NCBI GenBank assembly: GCA_944474755.1
Contig: OX104111.1
Location: 115,016,545-115,080,544, forward strand
From: Limnoperna fortunei
Lineage: Eukaryota; Mollusca; Bivalvia; Mytilida; Modiolidae
Direction: 5' to 3'
Length of the DNA stretch: 64,000 nt
This document shows, piece after piece, positions 12,045-22,299 of the stretch. The notes under the pieces were generated by a model that saw nothing but the letters and a program-made list of their open reading frames with translations, ran no database searches and was not told the DNA's origin. The position numbers and the translations under genes are program-made. Each line of letters begins with the position of its first letter. Position 1 is the stretch's first letter.

Positions 12045-15000
12045 TTAACATTTCAATGCCCGTAGCGGACAAAAGTGTTTTGGTAAAAAATAACGACAAC
12101 TGTTTCCTAAATAAAACCATATGTTTCCATGGCTGAATGTTCCAGGATAAAAAAGTTGGATCTCAATTTCCGGTTTTAACACTTTTCTTCCGTAGTCACT
12201 ATACAACGCATAAATAAGCTGTTGATCTGTGTTCATCAACTGTAGCTCTAAAAAGTAGTTAAATGCACGTTGGTATTCTGCTTCAAATTGTAATAAAACA
12301 GTGGCCTTTCCAATGAACATTCCGCCACCAATCCATACAGCATTTTGCTTAAAAATCTGCATTGGGGTTAAAGTTGCATTGCGATTAAATACCTGAGTAT
12401 AACCTATACTGAAACTGTTTAGTCTAATCGGTGGCAGAACCCGAAAATATATCGAATTATTGACCATGTCTCGGAAATATCCGATATCAATCCATGCATA
12501 CCAATCAGTTTTCAGAAAGTTATTTTTTATAGCATGTGCAACTAAAGCATACTTGCTGTGTTGCAAAGCTGCATATTGTGGCATTACCGTATTTGGTACA
12601 TGTTTTGGATATTCAGGCTGTGAAAAAACTCTTCTTATTTTTTCAATTGATTGAAACGGCCACATATTATTTTTGTCCATTTTAATTATTCGAGTTATCT
12701 CGGGAAAGTATGCTCTCGTATTCGTCATATGACTGAAAAAATCTTCACTGTCCGTAAATACAACAAGTGGGGTTGCTATATATCTGAATGTCGATGCCCA
12801 TATTTTATACGTCTCCTTATCAAACCCCTTAAATGCTATTCTTCCGATGTCAAAATATGCTGTCACTAATGTCATACTTCCTTTAGGTGTTGCAAATCTT
12901 GTAGTTCCATTTATTATCCGTGTCTCAAGCTGTAGTTCATCGAATCGATCATTTAACTAAAATAAAATGTAAACTGTGTCTACCTCTAGTATATATACAA
13001 ATACGATACAAAGACAGTGTTTCCTGTCAAAAATCTAGACACAGACTTTGCAAGGAATGGCCTTAGGCACAGAGTGTCAATATAAATAAACAAATACACA
13101 ATATAAACGTAAACAAGTCATTACATATTGATCTTAAACGTTCTCTTACTTTACTGAACCGCCACCGGGGGACGTGCTTGCTGTTACTTGGCTGTACTCA
13201 AATATTCCAACAAGATGTAATCAAAATTGCCAAGGTGACAAATCATTTCGCCAGACGCGCGTTTCGTGTACTTAAGACTCATCAGTGGCGATTAACTCTA
13301 AATGCTTAAAGTTTTTTTTTCATTTGGAGATGGAATAATATAAATCTCCCGGGATCGTGTAAATAAACAATACAGGTAGTTCAAAATATTATACAAAAAG
13401 TCTTAAGAGATTACCAACCAGTAAACTTATTCAGTATCGGATCGACAAACATGACGATACAGCATAAACAAAATATAATATACAAGTCTAGAAAGGTATG
13501 CAACGATACAAATGACTGAGAAAAGTTTTGGGTTCAGTTGGAGTGAATAAGACCGGACGGTGGGTATAAAAAGGAACCAATGAGGAAAAGTTGGTTTGGA
13601 TGATTTTCTTTGCTGTTTTCATATCTGGTAGGCATTTATACAAATAACTTCATTTATTATTTTTTTGTTTCAAATAATTTTTGGTATGAATGTTGAAACA
13701 TATATATATATACATATTTATATAAAACTTTTAAGCGGGATTCGAACTCACACCGTTGTGACAATAAGGCACCAAATCGCCTGCACTATGTCCAGCGGTC
13801 TAGAACTCTCGGCCAAATCCGCTATATAAAAATATAGCTACATGTGTACTAGCGTGCGACGATGGAATTTTTCGTAACCAGTACGTATTAATCTGACAGT
13901 AATCTAATTCAGCAGTTTTGTATATTTTATATTGGATGACAAAGTTACTTGTCATACAGTCACAGTAAGTTAATTATATACAAACGTCTAAGTATTGTGA
14001 CAGACATATAATATATCTATCCAGCGGATTTCTGAATCATCAGAAATACAGGGTTAATATCAAATATTTATATATACGTCAACAAATTAAAGGAAGCTGC
14101 AAACAAGAACACTTACTAAGTATAGGATCGCCAACAGGACGATACAGCATAAACAAAAACAAAGAAAAAGAAAATATGTCTAGTGGAGTACTGGTATGCA
14201 AAGATACAAATAGGGATGTTTCTAATATAAAATAAATATATTTATAAATGAGACGCAAATTTCGACCAACGGATAGCCTTTTTCTTTGTCAATATAAATC
14301 TATAAAACTATAATCTATAATAAATTGTATAGATGAAATAATATAAGTACATTGGGATCGTGTCAATACACAGTACAGGTAGTTCTAAAATTTGAAGTTC
14401 AGTTGGAGTCAGAAAATTCAAAATCAATATTCTTTGGTTGAAGTTATTTATTAAATTCGACACTCAGTGACAAAGGCCATACATTGGTCAGTCTGTGTCT
14501 ATAATATCGACAAAAACACCGTCATTTGTATCGCTGCATATTCTTCTAGATTGTATATTTTATTTTATTTATGCTGCATCGTCATGTTTGTCGATATTAT
14601 TCCATGTCCCAGTTTGAACATCTTAAGCCTTTAGAGTTAAACGTCATTGATGAGCGCTGAATGGACGAAGCCCGCTTCTGTGGCAGTAAATTTGTCACCT
14701 TAATAATTTTGATAACATCTTATTGGAATACTTAAGCAAAGCCAAGTGACAGCTTGTCCGCCGACAAAGGATGCTGAGGGCCATGAATAGAAGTGTGACG
14801 TTTAGTTGGAGTGAGAAAATTAAAGATCAATATCATATGACTCGTTGACGTAGCGATCTAGACCCTTGGCAAAATACGCTATATTAAAATATAGCTACAT
14901 TGACGGGTGAATCGTTAACAAAGACATAGTACATGTGTAGTAGCGTGTAACGTTGGAATTTTCGTAACCAATACGTATTAATCTGACAATAATCCAATTC

Positions 15001-17271
15001 AGCATTTTTGTATGTATTATATAGGATGAAAAAGTTACTTGTCAAACAATCACAGTATATATATATATATGTTTGAATTAGATTTTTAACACTGTCAAAT
15101 TTTTGTGACTCTCTGGGACCAATTCGCCTGCACTCTGTCCAGCGGTCTAGACCCCGCGGCCAAATCCGCTATATAAAAATATAGCTTCATTAACCGGCGT
15201 GAATAGTAGACATAGACATAGTACATGTGTACTAGCGTGTGACGATGGAATTTTCGTAACCAATACGTATTCATTTGAAAGTAATCTAATTTAGCATGTT
15301 TGTATATATTATATAGGATGACAAAGTTACTTGTCATACAGTCACAGTAAGTAATTTATATACAAACGTCTAAGTATTGTGACAACCATATAATATATCT
15401 ATCCAGCGGATTTCGGAAACATCAGAAATACAGGGTTAATATCAAATATTTATATATACGTCTGCAAATTAAGCCCAACACTGTTTGAATTAGAATTTTA
15501 ACACTGTCAAATTTTTGCTTACCCTCAGCGGGATTCGAACTCACGACGTTGTGACACTGTGGCACCAATTCGCCCGCACTCTGTCCAGCGGTCTAGACCC
15601 CTCGGCCAAATCCGCTATATAAAAATATAGCTTCATTAACCGGGGTGAATCGTAGACATAGCGTGTACTAGCGTGTGACGATGGAATTTTCGTAACCATT
15701 ACGTATTAATTTGACACATATATATATGTCTAAAAGTTGTACAACAAGATCTAGATACATAATTAAAGCAAATCACTTCAAAAATTAAACATCAACTGTT
15801 TGGTTGAAAATTTGAAGGTCTTACCAAATTAATTGTAATTTTGTATTACGTGATGACATCCAAAATAATCAACTTTTTGCGAAATGTTATAATTTTGCTA
15901 TAAATATTTAAAAAAGAAATTATTTTGTATTATTTGCCACATATTGGCATTCTAAGAGAGATAACTCTTCTACAATTTTGATACAACTTTTCACGGCATG
16001 TCTTAATTTACTCGTAATTATAAATAGAACATTTTAGGATGAAAATCATTTCAATATCTTTGAAAATAGCAAAGGTCAAAAACTAGTACGTGACATTGAC
16101 CCATGCAAGTTTTCAAGGTCAAAGGTCATGAGGGTCTATGGTGAAGACCCCGTTCCTCTATCATTAATAGTTAATGAGTTACATGTGCTTCGGCTTTACA
16201 GTCCTAGTATTAAAGCTAGATTACAAATGAACTGTTCTATTTTAAATTAATGCCACTAACCATAGAAGGATATGTTTGGTCTTAAAACATCCAAATGTAT
16301 GTTGCTTTGGCATTATAAAACGCAAGTATAGTTGAAAAGTCTTTACATAATTTGTGCTAACTTGAAATAGGCACTATTAGTCAAGGTGTAGCTTCCCCCG
16401 GCGAGTCATTCTCCCTACCCAATCGTTTTTATTAAAGTTGTGAACATTTGGCATATATAAATTGTTAGGGGTAACTTGTTTTAGGTTGAAAATAGTTAAA
16501 TCTGTCGAAAGAAGACTTGTTGCCGTCCATTTTATTGGGAAAATAGCGGCAAAATCAACAAGAAGGCTACAATTCCTTTTAATTGGTGAAAACTACTCTT
16601 TCACTAGTAGGTAGCCTGAATGTGTTTTTAAAATTGAATGACTTATATGGCAGATTGTTTTCGTCACATATTCTTGGTTTGGATTTTGTTATATTCTGGG
16701 ATTATCCACGCTTGAAATTCTATTTACTCTTTGATGTGCGTCATATGGTTTTTGTAAGTAGATTCTAAACATAGAAAAAAAACTAACTGTGAATAAGGTC
16801 TTTCAATAATGATCAGTAAAAAGATAGTGGACCGCTTTACGTTTTTTGATTGCAACGTGATAACTTGCAAATTATGTGATTTTTGAACTTAGACTTTTGA
16901 ACAATATTCAATTTAGCGCTTGCTTTTTGATAGAGGAAATATCACAATTTTATATTTTATTAGTAACATCTTAAAGACGTCGGTGCCAATGCATTATTAT
17001 TAAAATTTGCGATTATTTACAAAGTGTTTCCATTTATTAAAACGTACCCAACATCAAACACTGACCGATTTTTGCATACAATTCATGACGGATTTTGGAT
17101 TTGACTAATTAGACAGATCCGACAGCGATAATTGGTCATTATTAAGTGAAGGGTGTTAACAAGTAATGTATAAAGTACATAATGTCTACTCACGCTTGTA
17201 ACCGTAAAGTAAACTACCAGGCATTCCATAGCTGCTAAAACTATCCACAATTTGTAAATGGTTGACTTCAT
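12045..17271 (-). CDS. HtrL/YibB-family protein, two exons
   Basis: Exon 1 is 17194-17271 (26 codons, MKSTIYK then hydrophobic LWIVLAAMECLVVYFTV, a signal anchor), ending at a consensus donor GTGAGT. Exon 2 is 12045-12956, starting after acceptor ttattttag and ending in TAA. Both borders are phase 0, giving 329 residues. The exon 2 domain reads in order TLVTAYFDIGR (about 54-64), LVVFTD, WYAWIDIGYFR, WIGGGMFIG and TDQQLIYALY, the hallmarks of the HtrL_YibB family (Pfam PF09612). The family is known from the bacterial LPS core locus and from many invertebrates; no reaction is established, and its GT-A-like look is inference. A type II topology in the secretory pathway is inferred from the anchor. 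The exon 2 frame is open throughout. An upstream in-frame Met at 17343 is possible, but MKST puts the anchor at the N-terminus. The 4,237-base intron holds Penelope-type repeats and tRNA-like repeats. Confidence 0.85.
12985..13500 (-). repeat. Penelope-type terminal repeat (pLTR), copy in the HtrL intron
   Basis: Contains the diagnostic series shared with 19200-20033 and 21213-22030: acgataca, ggaatggcctta, gtgtcaatataaataaa, ttccaacaagatgtaatcaa, a hammerhead motif, gatcgtgtaaat, and cagtatcggatcgacaaaca. It begins and ends with the gcaacgatacaaa word, so slightly more than one unit is present. Confidence 0.75.
13248..13291 (-). ncRNA. Hammerhead ribozyme, minimal type I, intronic
   Basis: Read on the minus strand: stem I TCGCCA, core CTGATGA, stem-loop II GTCTTAAGTACAC, core GAAA, a two-pair stem III in CGCGCG, then T, cleavage-site C, and TGGCGA closing stem I (six perfect pairs). 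All conserved core positions are intact. Stem II has one C-C mismatch relative to the copy at 19556 (AGAC became ACAC). Very short stem III is typical of the Penelope and retrozyme hammerheads, which work as dimers through this palindromic helix. It lies in sense orientation about 290 bases upstream of the HtrL exon 2 acceptor. Confidence 0.8.
13715..14100 (-). repeat. tRNA-like repeat unit, copy 1
   Basis: At 13734-13823, minus strand, a tRNA-like segment has agcggatttggccgag (A-box type) and gagttcgaatcccgc (B box). It is followed on the plus strand by atataaaaatatagc, gcgtgcgacgatggaatttt, caaagttacttgtcatacag, cgtctaagtattgtgac and tatccagcggattt. The same order recurs at 14855-15715. Conservation extends far on both sides of the tRNA-like part, so this is a composite unit rather than a simple SINE. 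Confidence 0.7.
14200..14700 (+). repeat. Inverted, decayed Penelope-type terminal repeats
   Basis: The first part (14200-14400) is a plus-strand scrap (aaagatacaaatagggatgt, ccaacggatagcc). The second part (14440-14700) is the reverse orientation of the 13-kb unit: actcagtgacaaaggccata, tttatgctgcatcgtcatgt, aagcctttagagttaaacg. A hammerhead relic is at 14641-14688 on the plus strand: TTGATGA replaces CTGATGA and GAAG replaces GAAA, and stem I is poorly paired, so it should be inactive. Confidence 0.65.
14855..15715 (-). repeat. Tandem tRNA-like repeat units, 412-bp period
   Basis: Three further copies of the 13715 unit. Starts of gtttgaattagatttttaac at 15071 and gtttgaattagaattttaac at 15483 set a 412-bp period. 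The last copy has a complete tRNA-like block at 15527-15616 (minus strand: A box tttggccgaggggtctaga, B box gagttcgaatcccgc). The 15106-15170 copy has lost the B-box part. The 14855 copy keeps only the body. Nothing is coded. Confidence 0.75.
15716..17193. other. Remaining intron sequence
   Basis: A scrap of the 18700/62757 repeat (aaaagttgtacaacaagatc) is at 15730-15770. The rest, up to the exon 1 donor, shows no gene or repeat I can name. The plus-strand frame at 16583-16768 is hydrophobic AT-rich translation. Confidence 0.5.
16116..16128 (+). promoter_or_regulatory. Perfect DR1 nuclear-receptor half-site pair
   Basis: AGGTCA, one spacer base, AGGTCA: the classical DR1 site of RXR, HNF4 and COUP-TF type receptors. 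It lies in the intron of the HtrL gene. Similar aaggtcaaaggtca words are common in dispersed molluscan repeats, so regulatory use is only a possibility. Confidence 0.35.
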
Positions 17272-18329
17272 GCCTACAAATACATTTTCTCTTAGATCCC
17301 AAATAACGGTCGCATACAATGTGCTGGTTAATTTATAACACATGGTTATCTTGTATTATATCGAATAAACATGTCTTTACAACTTCTAAACAACTAAACT
17401 AGGATTTTTGCGATCAACAAAATATGTGCAGGATAAGCCAACGATTTTCGTCTCCTTCCCTTTTCTAGACAGATCATACCAAAAATCAATAAACCAGTGT
17501 TGATAGTTATATGTTTTCACATTTATATGACTTTGACACTTTACAATATTGGTGTTATGCATTTTTAAACATATGTCACAACGGAGAAATGACACATAAC
17601 AGGCTGAATACGTTTGTTAGTGTTGACTGAAACAAAAGGCTATAGTCAAGTCATCAATGAAAAATAGTAATTTGTTTAGCACACCATTAAGACATATGGG
17701 TAAAACATTATGATGCGTCATTATCTAAAAATACCAACAATGTCTCAACCGACACTATTTACTGTATTTTAAAAAAACTTAAAAATAGCTCTTACTCTAA
17801 GATCTAAGTAATTTTTGCTGAGTCTTTATGATTCACTATGAAGAGGTCTCGAATTTGCTTCAATAACATTCGTAAATACGTATATAAATAATCGATTTTG
17901 AAGAGCACGTGGTATCAAAATCAACGAGCTATGGAACGACGTCGGTAATTACATTATTGACGTTTTTTGCGGAGCAGTATACACCGTAATGCCTTCTAAG
18001 TGCGTGTTTCATACAGTTGTGTTTGACTGAAGAGCACACACACTCATGTACAACAATATGACGAGTATGACAAGTATAACAATATTAACGATATTTGTGT
18101 GTCAAAACGAGTAGAATTGGCTTATGATTATTTAATTGCATATTATAAAATAAAGATTGGATACAATGTAAACAATTTTTCGATAAGAATGCTAACAGTC
18201 TTCATTTTAGAAAAAAATGTCTCCCTGAGTGTTGATATTTCGATATATTTGATTATATCATAATTGGCAATACAATGTGACTGTTCGTAAAGTGTTTGTT
18301 GTTTTGTGATGTAGTTAAAATTCTTTAAA
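17272..18329. other. Upstream region of the HtrL/YibB gene
   Basis: This holds the presumed 5' UTR and promoter, but I see no TATA or initiator that I would defend. A minus-strand open frame of 69 codons (17386-17595, with CDICLK near its start) is unassigned. Confidence 0.4.
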
Positions 18330-18600
18330 ATTTGAGTCTAGAGGATAATGCAACGGTACAAATATAGAGATGTTTCTCCTATAAAATAAATATATTAATA
18401 AATACGACAACATTTTCGACCAACTGATGGCCTTCTTCTGTGCCAAAATCAATCTCCATATATACAGCATAATATTTTGAACTATCGGTATTGTTTATTT
18501 ACACGATTCCAGTGGACCTATGTCAATCCATCTCCCAATGAAGAATACTTTAAGCATTCAGTGTTAAAACCATTGATGAAAAGATTCAAGATCAATATTT
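18330..18600 (-). repeat. Penelope-type terminal repeat fragment
   Basis: Matches 58745-58985: tgcaacggtacaaatataga, gatgtttctcctataaaata, tcgaccaactgatggccttc. It then runs into a decayed ribozyme area (aaccattgatgaaaagattc) with no complete core. Confidence 0.65.
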
Positions 18601-18699
18601 TATTACTTGTATATCTATCTATATATCTATCTCTATCTATTATTCGTCTAAAGGAATAGTCAACAATTGTTCGTACGGGATGTTGGATCTTTTACGATA

Positions 18700-19150
18700 G
18701 ATAACGATATTTTAGAGACTAAAATAATGTTACATTCGTTTAAAAAGTTGTACAACAACATATAGATACATGATTAAAGTGAAAGTAAAGTTTTACACTT
18801 AAAACATTGCACAAATATTGTGCCTGACCATTTGGCTTCGTCAGTATTTTTACAACAAATGACAATAAAAGTTTTTGCCATTATATGTATATGATGTATA
18901 CAATTTCTTCTTATTAACGAAACAGTCTTTTGTTAGTGCTATTACACATATGTACAGGTGTATAAGTAAGTAGCAATATTGATAAGGTAACATCTATATA
19001 TATTCAAAAAGCAAGCTTAAAATAAATAAAACGACACGTAATTCTACATGAATATTCGGAGACAAGTATATTTCTGGTCCATACTGCTATAATTTTTCAT
19101 TTAGTCCCTTCGTAAATGATGTTCCCAATATTTTTATCCAAAGAAATCGG
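18700..19150 (+). repeat. Dispersed repeat shared with 62757-63010
   Basis: Shared text in order: cgtttaaaaagttgtacaac, tagatacatgattaaag, gtgtataagtaagtagcaat, atatattcaaaaagcaagct, aaaataaataaaacgacac, aatattcggag, tcccttcgtaaatgatgttc. The copy at 62757 lacks the middle part (18780-18945). Both copies border Penelope-type sequence, so this may be an outer part of the same terminal repeat. Confidence 0.7.
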
Positions 19151-19555
19151 CTGGATAGATATATTATATGGTTGTCAAAATACTTAGACTTTTGCATATA
19201 TAGACGTTTAGACGTTTGCATATATTAAGTATCAAATCGACAAACATGACGATACAGCATAAACAAAAAATAATATACAAGTCTAGAAGATTATGCAACG
19301 ATACAAAAGACGGTGTTTCTTTGTCAAAAATTTAGACAAAGACTGACCAACGAATGGCCTTAGTCATTGAATGTCAATATAAATGTATGACGTAAACAAG
19401 TCATAACATATTGATCTTAAATTTTCTCATTTCCAACTAAACCCAAAATAGTTGCTTTTCAAGTCCGCCAGCCGCGAACGTGCCGTGCTGTTACTTGGCT
19501 TTCCTCAAATATTCCAACAAGATGTAATCAAAATTACCAAGGTGACAAATTCATT

Positions 19556-19599
19556 ACGCCAGACGCGCGTTTCGTCTACTTAAGACTCATCAGTGGCGT
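19556..19599 (-). ncRNA. Hammerhead ribozyme, intact minimal type I
   Basis: Minus strand: ACGCCA (stem I), CTGATGA, GTCTTAAGTAGAC (stem II, GTCU/AGAC pairs, loop TAAGT), GAAA, CGCGCG (stem III, two pairs plus a palindrome that lets two molecules pair), T, then C at the cleavage site, and TGGCGT (six perfect stem I pairs). Every core base of the hammerhead consensus is present. Expected cleavage lies between + positions 19562 and 19561. Confidence 0.9.
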
Positions 19600-19944
19600 T
19601 TAACTCTAAATGCTTAAAGTATTTTTTCATTTGGTGATGGAATAATATAAGTCCACTGGGATCGTGTATATATATAAGTCTAGAAGATTATGCAACGATA
19701 CAAATGACGGAGTTTCTTGTCAAAAATTTAGACACAGACTGACCAACGAATGGCCTTAGTCATTCAGTGTCAATATAAATAAATAACGTTAAACAATCAT
19801 TACATATTGATCTTAAACCTTCTCATTTCAACTTGTTTACAGTTGCTTCTCAGTCCGCTAACCGCGGACGTGCCATGCTGTTACTTGGCCTTGCTCAAAT
19901 ATTCCAACAGGATGAAATCAAAATTATCAAGGTGACAATTTTTT

Positions 19945-19988
19945 ACGCCAGACGCGCGTTTCGTCTACTTATGACTCATCAGTGGCGT
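19945..19988 (-). ncRNA. Hammerhead ribozyme, intact core, tandem partner
   Basis: Same architecture as the copy at 19556 with six-pair stem I, CTGATGA, GAAA and GCGTC cleavage site. Stem II reads GTCATAAGTAGAC, so it keeps three pairs. Cleavage of both copies would release a 389-nt minus-strand RNA (19950 down to 19562). Confidence 0.9.
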
Positions 19989-20033
19989 TTAACTCTAAAT
20001 GTTTAAGATATTCTTCATTTAGGGATGGAATAT

Positions 20034-21212
20034 TTATATTAAGTTGCGGAGACTGTTGGGTTGTTTAAACGCAACCATGGGGGCTCTGGAAAGATTATTG
20101 ACAATCTGAGATTTTTTTCAATCGATTTTCAATGTTCACGAATGGTGCTAATTGTGTTTTTCAAACAAAGGTGGTAAGTTAGTACACAGCGAACTCTATT
20201 GCATTTCGTTTTTTCTTTATATTGAAGAAGGGTACTCCTCGATGTCTGATGTTGTTCTTGAAAATTCTTTTTGATGTTACTATTCCTGAACCCCCTTCTT
20301 CTAATGTGTCCTTTTAATTTTCCTAGTCTCGCTTTAAACGAATCATCGGTGGAACAGATTCTTCAGGGTCTTGACTATAAGGAATGCTTTTTATCACATG
20401 AGGAGGATGACAGCAACTAGGTAAAATGTATTGGTTGGTGTCTGTTGGTTAGGAATACAGGTCAGTGGACAACTCACCATTTGCGGATAAGGAGCTGGAA
20501 GTATCGAGGAAATATATACTAGATTTTGAGATGTCATAAGTAAATTTGATAGCTGGATGGATGTTATTGGCACGTTTGATAAAGTTTTGTAATCCCTCAT
20601 CAGTATGTATCCACTTCATATCAACATCATCAATAAACCTGAACCAAGATAATGGTTTTTCAATCGACGATTGGAGAAGTTCTTTTTCTAATTTACCCAT
20701 AAATATGTTGGCATATGATGGAGCCATTTTAGTTCCCATAGCTGTTCCATTTATTTGCAAGAAATGGTCTACATTAAAAGTGAAGTTTTTCTTTTTTTTA
20801 GCACCAATGTTAGCATTGCGACTAAACATTCAGTCGGAGGATCTTTGACTGAACGACTTTCCCAGACCTCTCTGCATGCTTCTATGCCATCGGCATGAGG
20901 AATGTTAGTATAGAGAGAGGTGATATCCATTGTGACCAGAGTGGTACCCGGTGGAAGGGGATTCAGGTCTGCCATCTTTTGTAGATAATCGGTGGTGTCC
21001 TTCACAACTGATGGGAGTGATTCAACATGTGATCGAAGATGGTAATCCACAAATTCAGATATGTTTTCAGTCGGGTGGCCGTTAGCTGATACGATAGGTC
21101 TACCGTGGTTGTTAGGTTTGTGAATTTTAGGTAGAAGGTAGAATCTGCCGGCTTTTGGATTGTCTGCTGTTAGGTATTCGAGAGTTTTATCATCAATATA
21201 GCCTATAACCAA
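20034..21212 (-). pseudogene. Penelope-like reverse transcriptase fragment (PLE-1)
   Basis: The RT of a Penelope-like retroelement. The first frame (21212-20769) has [30 protein letters not shown] and [20 protein letters not shown], i.e. RT motifs 1-3 with the catalytic Asp of [12 protein letters not shown]. The second frame (20829-20449) has [27 protein letters not shown] (the DD pair, with I for the usual L) and IYFLD. The C-terminal thumb runs on to 20034, ending VAFKQPNSLRNLI and TAA. A frameshift near 20800 splits the RT. The upstream N-terminal region and the GIY-YIG endonuclease are missing: sequence passes straight into terminal repeats on both sides. Inactive by itself. Confidence 0.9.
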
Positions 21213-22030
21213 AAGTAATATACAGATCTAGAAGAGTACGCAACGATACAACTGACGATGTTTTTGTTAAGACTATAGACACAACTTGACCAACATATGG
21301 TCTTAATCACTGAGTGTCAATATAAATAAATGACGTAAACAAGTAATAAAATATTGAACTTGACCATTCTCACTTTAACTGACCTTAATACTGTTTTACA
21401 TTACTCTTACAATTTCCCCACCTGGGGACGAACTGTCACTTGGCTTTGCTAAAATATTTCAACAAAATGATATCAAAATTACCAAAGTGATTAAATACAT
21501 TACGCCAAACGCGCATTTCGTCTACTCAAGACTTATCAGTGGCGTTAAATGCCTAAAGTTTTTTTTTTCATTTAGAGATGAAATAATATAAGTCGACTAG
21601 GATCGTGTAAATACACAATACAGGTAGTTCAAAATATTATATAAAGATTCTAACAAAAGTGCCAACCAACTTATTAAGCATCGGATCGACAAACATGACG
21701 ATGCAGCATAAACAAAAAAAAATAAATTACAAGTGTAGACGAGTAAGCAACGATACAATTGACGGCTTTTTTGTCGAGACTATAGACATAGACTGACCAA
21801 CGAATGACCTTAATCATTGAGTGTCAATATAAATAAATGATGTAAACAAGCCACAAAATACTGGTCTTGAAAAATAGCACTTTAACTAAACTAAGAACTG
21901 TTTTATATAGTTCCAACCATTCCCCCACATTCTGGACATATCGTTCCAAATAAATATCATCACATATGCAAAAGTATACAAAATACCTAACAATAAATGC
22001 GTTTTGTCTAATCAAGTTCACATAGGTGAG
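21213..22030 (-). repeat. Penelope-type terminal repeats 5' of PLE-1
   Basis: Two more diverged units: gcaacgatacaactgacgat at 21240 and gcaacgatacaattgacggc at 21748, each with accaac(g/a)atatgg-like text and gtgtcaatataaataaatga. The first contains the ribozyme copy at 21502. The second ends in a decayed one near 21996-22029 (TTGATTAGAC, then AAAA instead of GAAA). Confidence 0.75.
21502..21545 (-). ncRNA. Hammerhead ribozyme copy with a core mutation
   Basis: Stem I ACGCCA/TGGCGT and stem II GTCTTGAGTAGAC are intact and GAAA is kept. The first core box reads CTGATAA instead of CTGATGA, which changes the invariant G8 needed for catalysis. The cleavage triplet is GTT. I expect no or weak activity. 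Confidence 0.75.
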
Positions 22031-22299
22031 ATCTATAAAGCGAGGACTTTGAAGGACTTACTTTGTTGCAAAAATTCTCACCATGGACGTTTTTCTTTGT
22101 TAGTATCACTTTTCTCTGTTAGTATCACTTGCTCAGTACTTACACTTCGGTTCTGGCATGATTATCATTTATTCCGTCTGATTTGGAATAACATATAGGG
22201 ATTTTTATGATAAAAGCTATACATCTAAATTATTTGGATTTGAAATAATTGTGTTTCCTTAATGCACGCATTGATGGCGGCCTAAATATACGCGATTTT

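Larger units (their letters stand above)
19200..20033 (-). repeat. Tandem Penelope-type terminal repeats with two hammerheads
   Basis: Two successive units, each with gcaacgataca, gactgaccaacgaatggcct, gtgtcaatataaat, gctgttacttgg, caaatattccaaca, a hammerhead, and cataatat-rich spacer. The ribozymes are 389 bases apart. On the minus strand this is the 3' flank of the RT fragment at 20034-21212. At 19145-19225 the reverse complement of the 15380-15420 text (ggctggatagatatattata) is fused to the left end. Confidence 0.8.
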
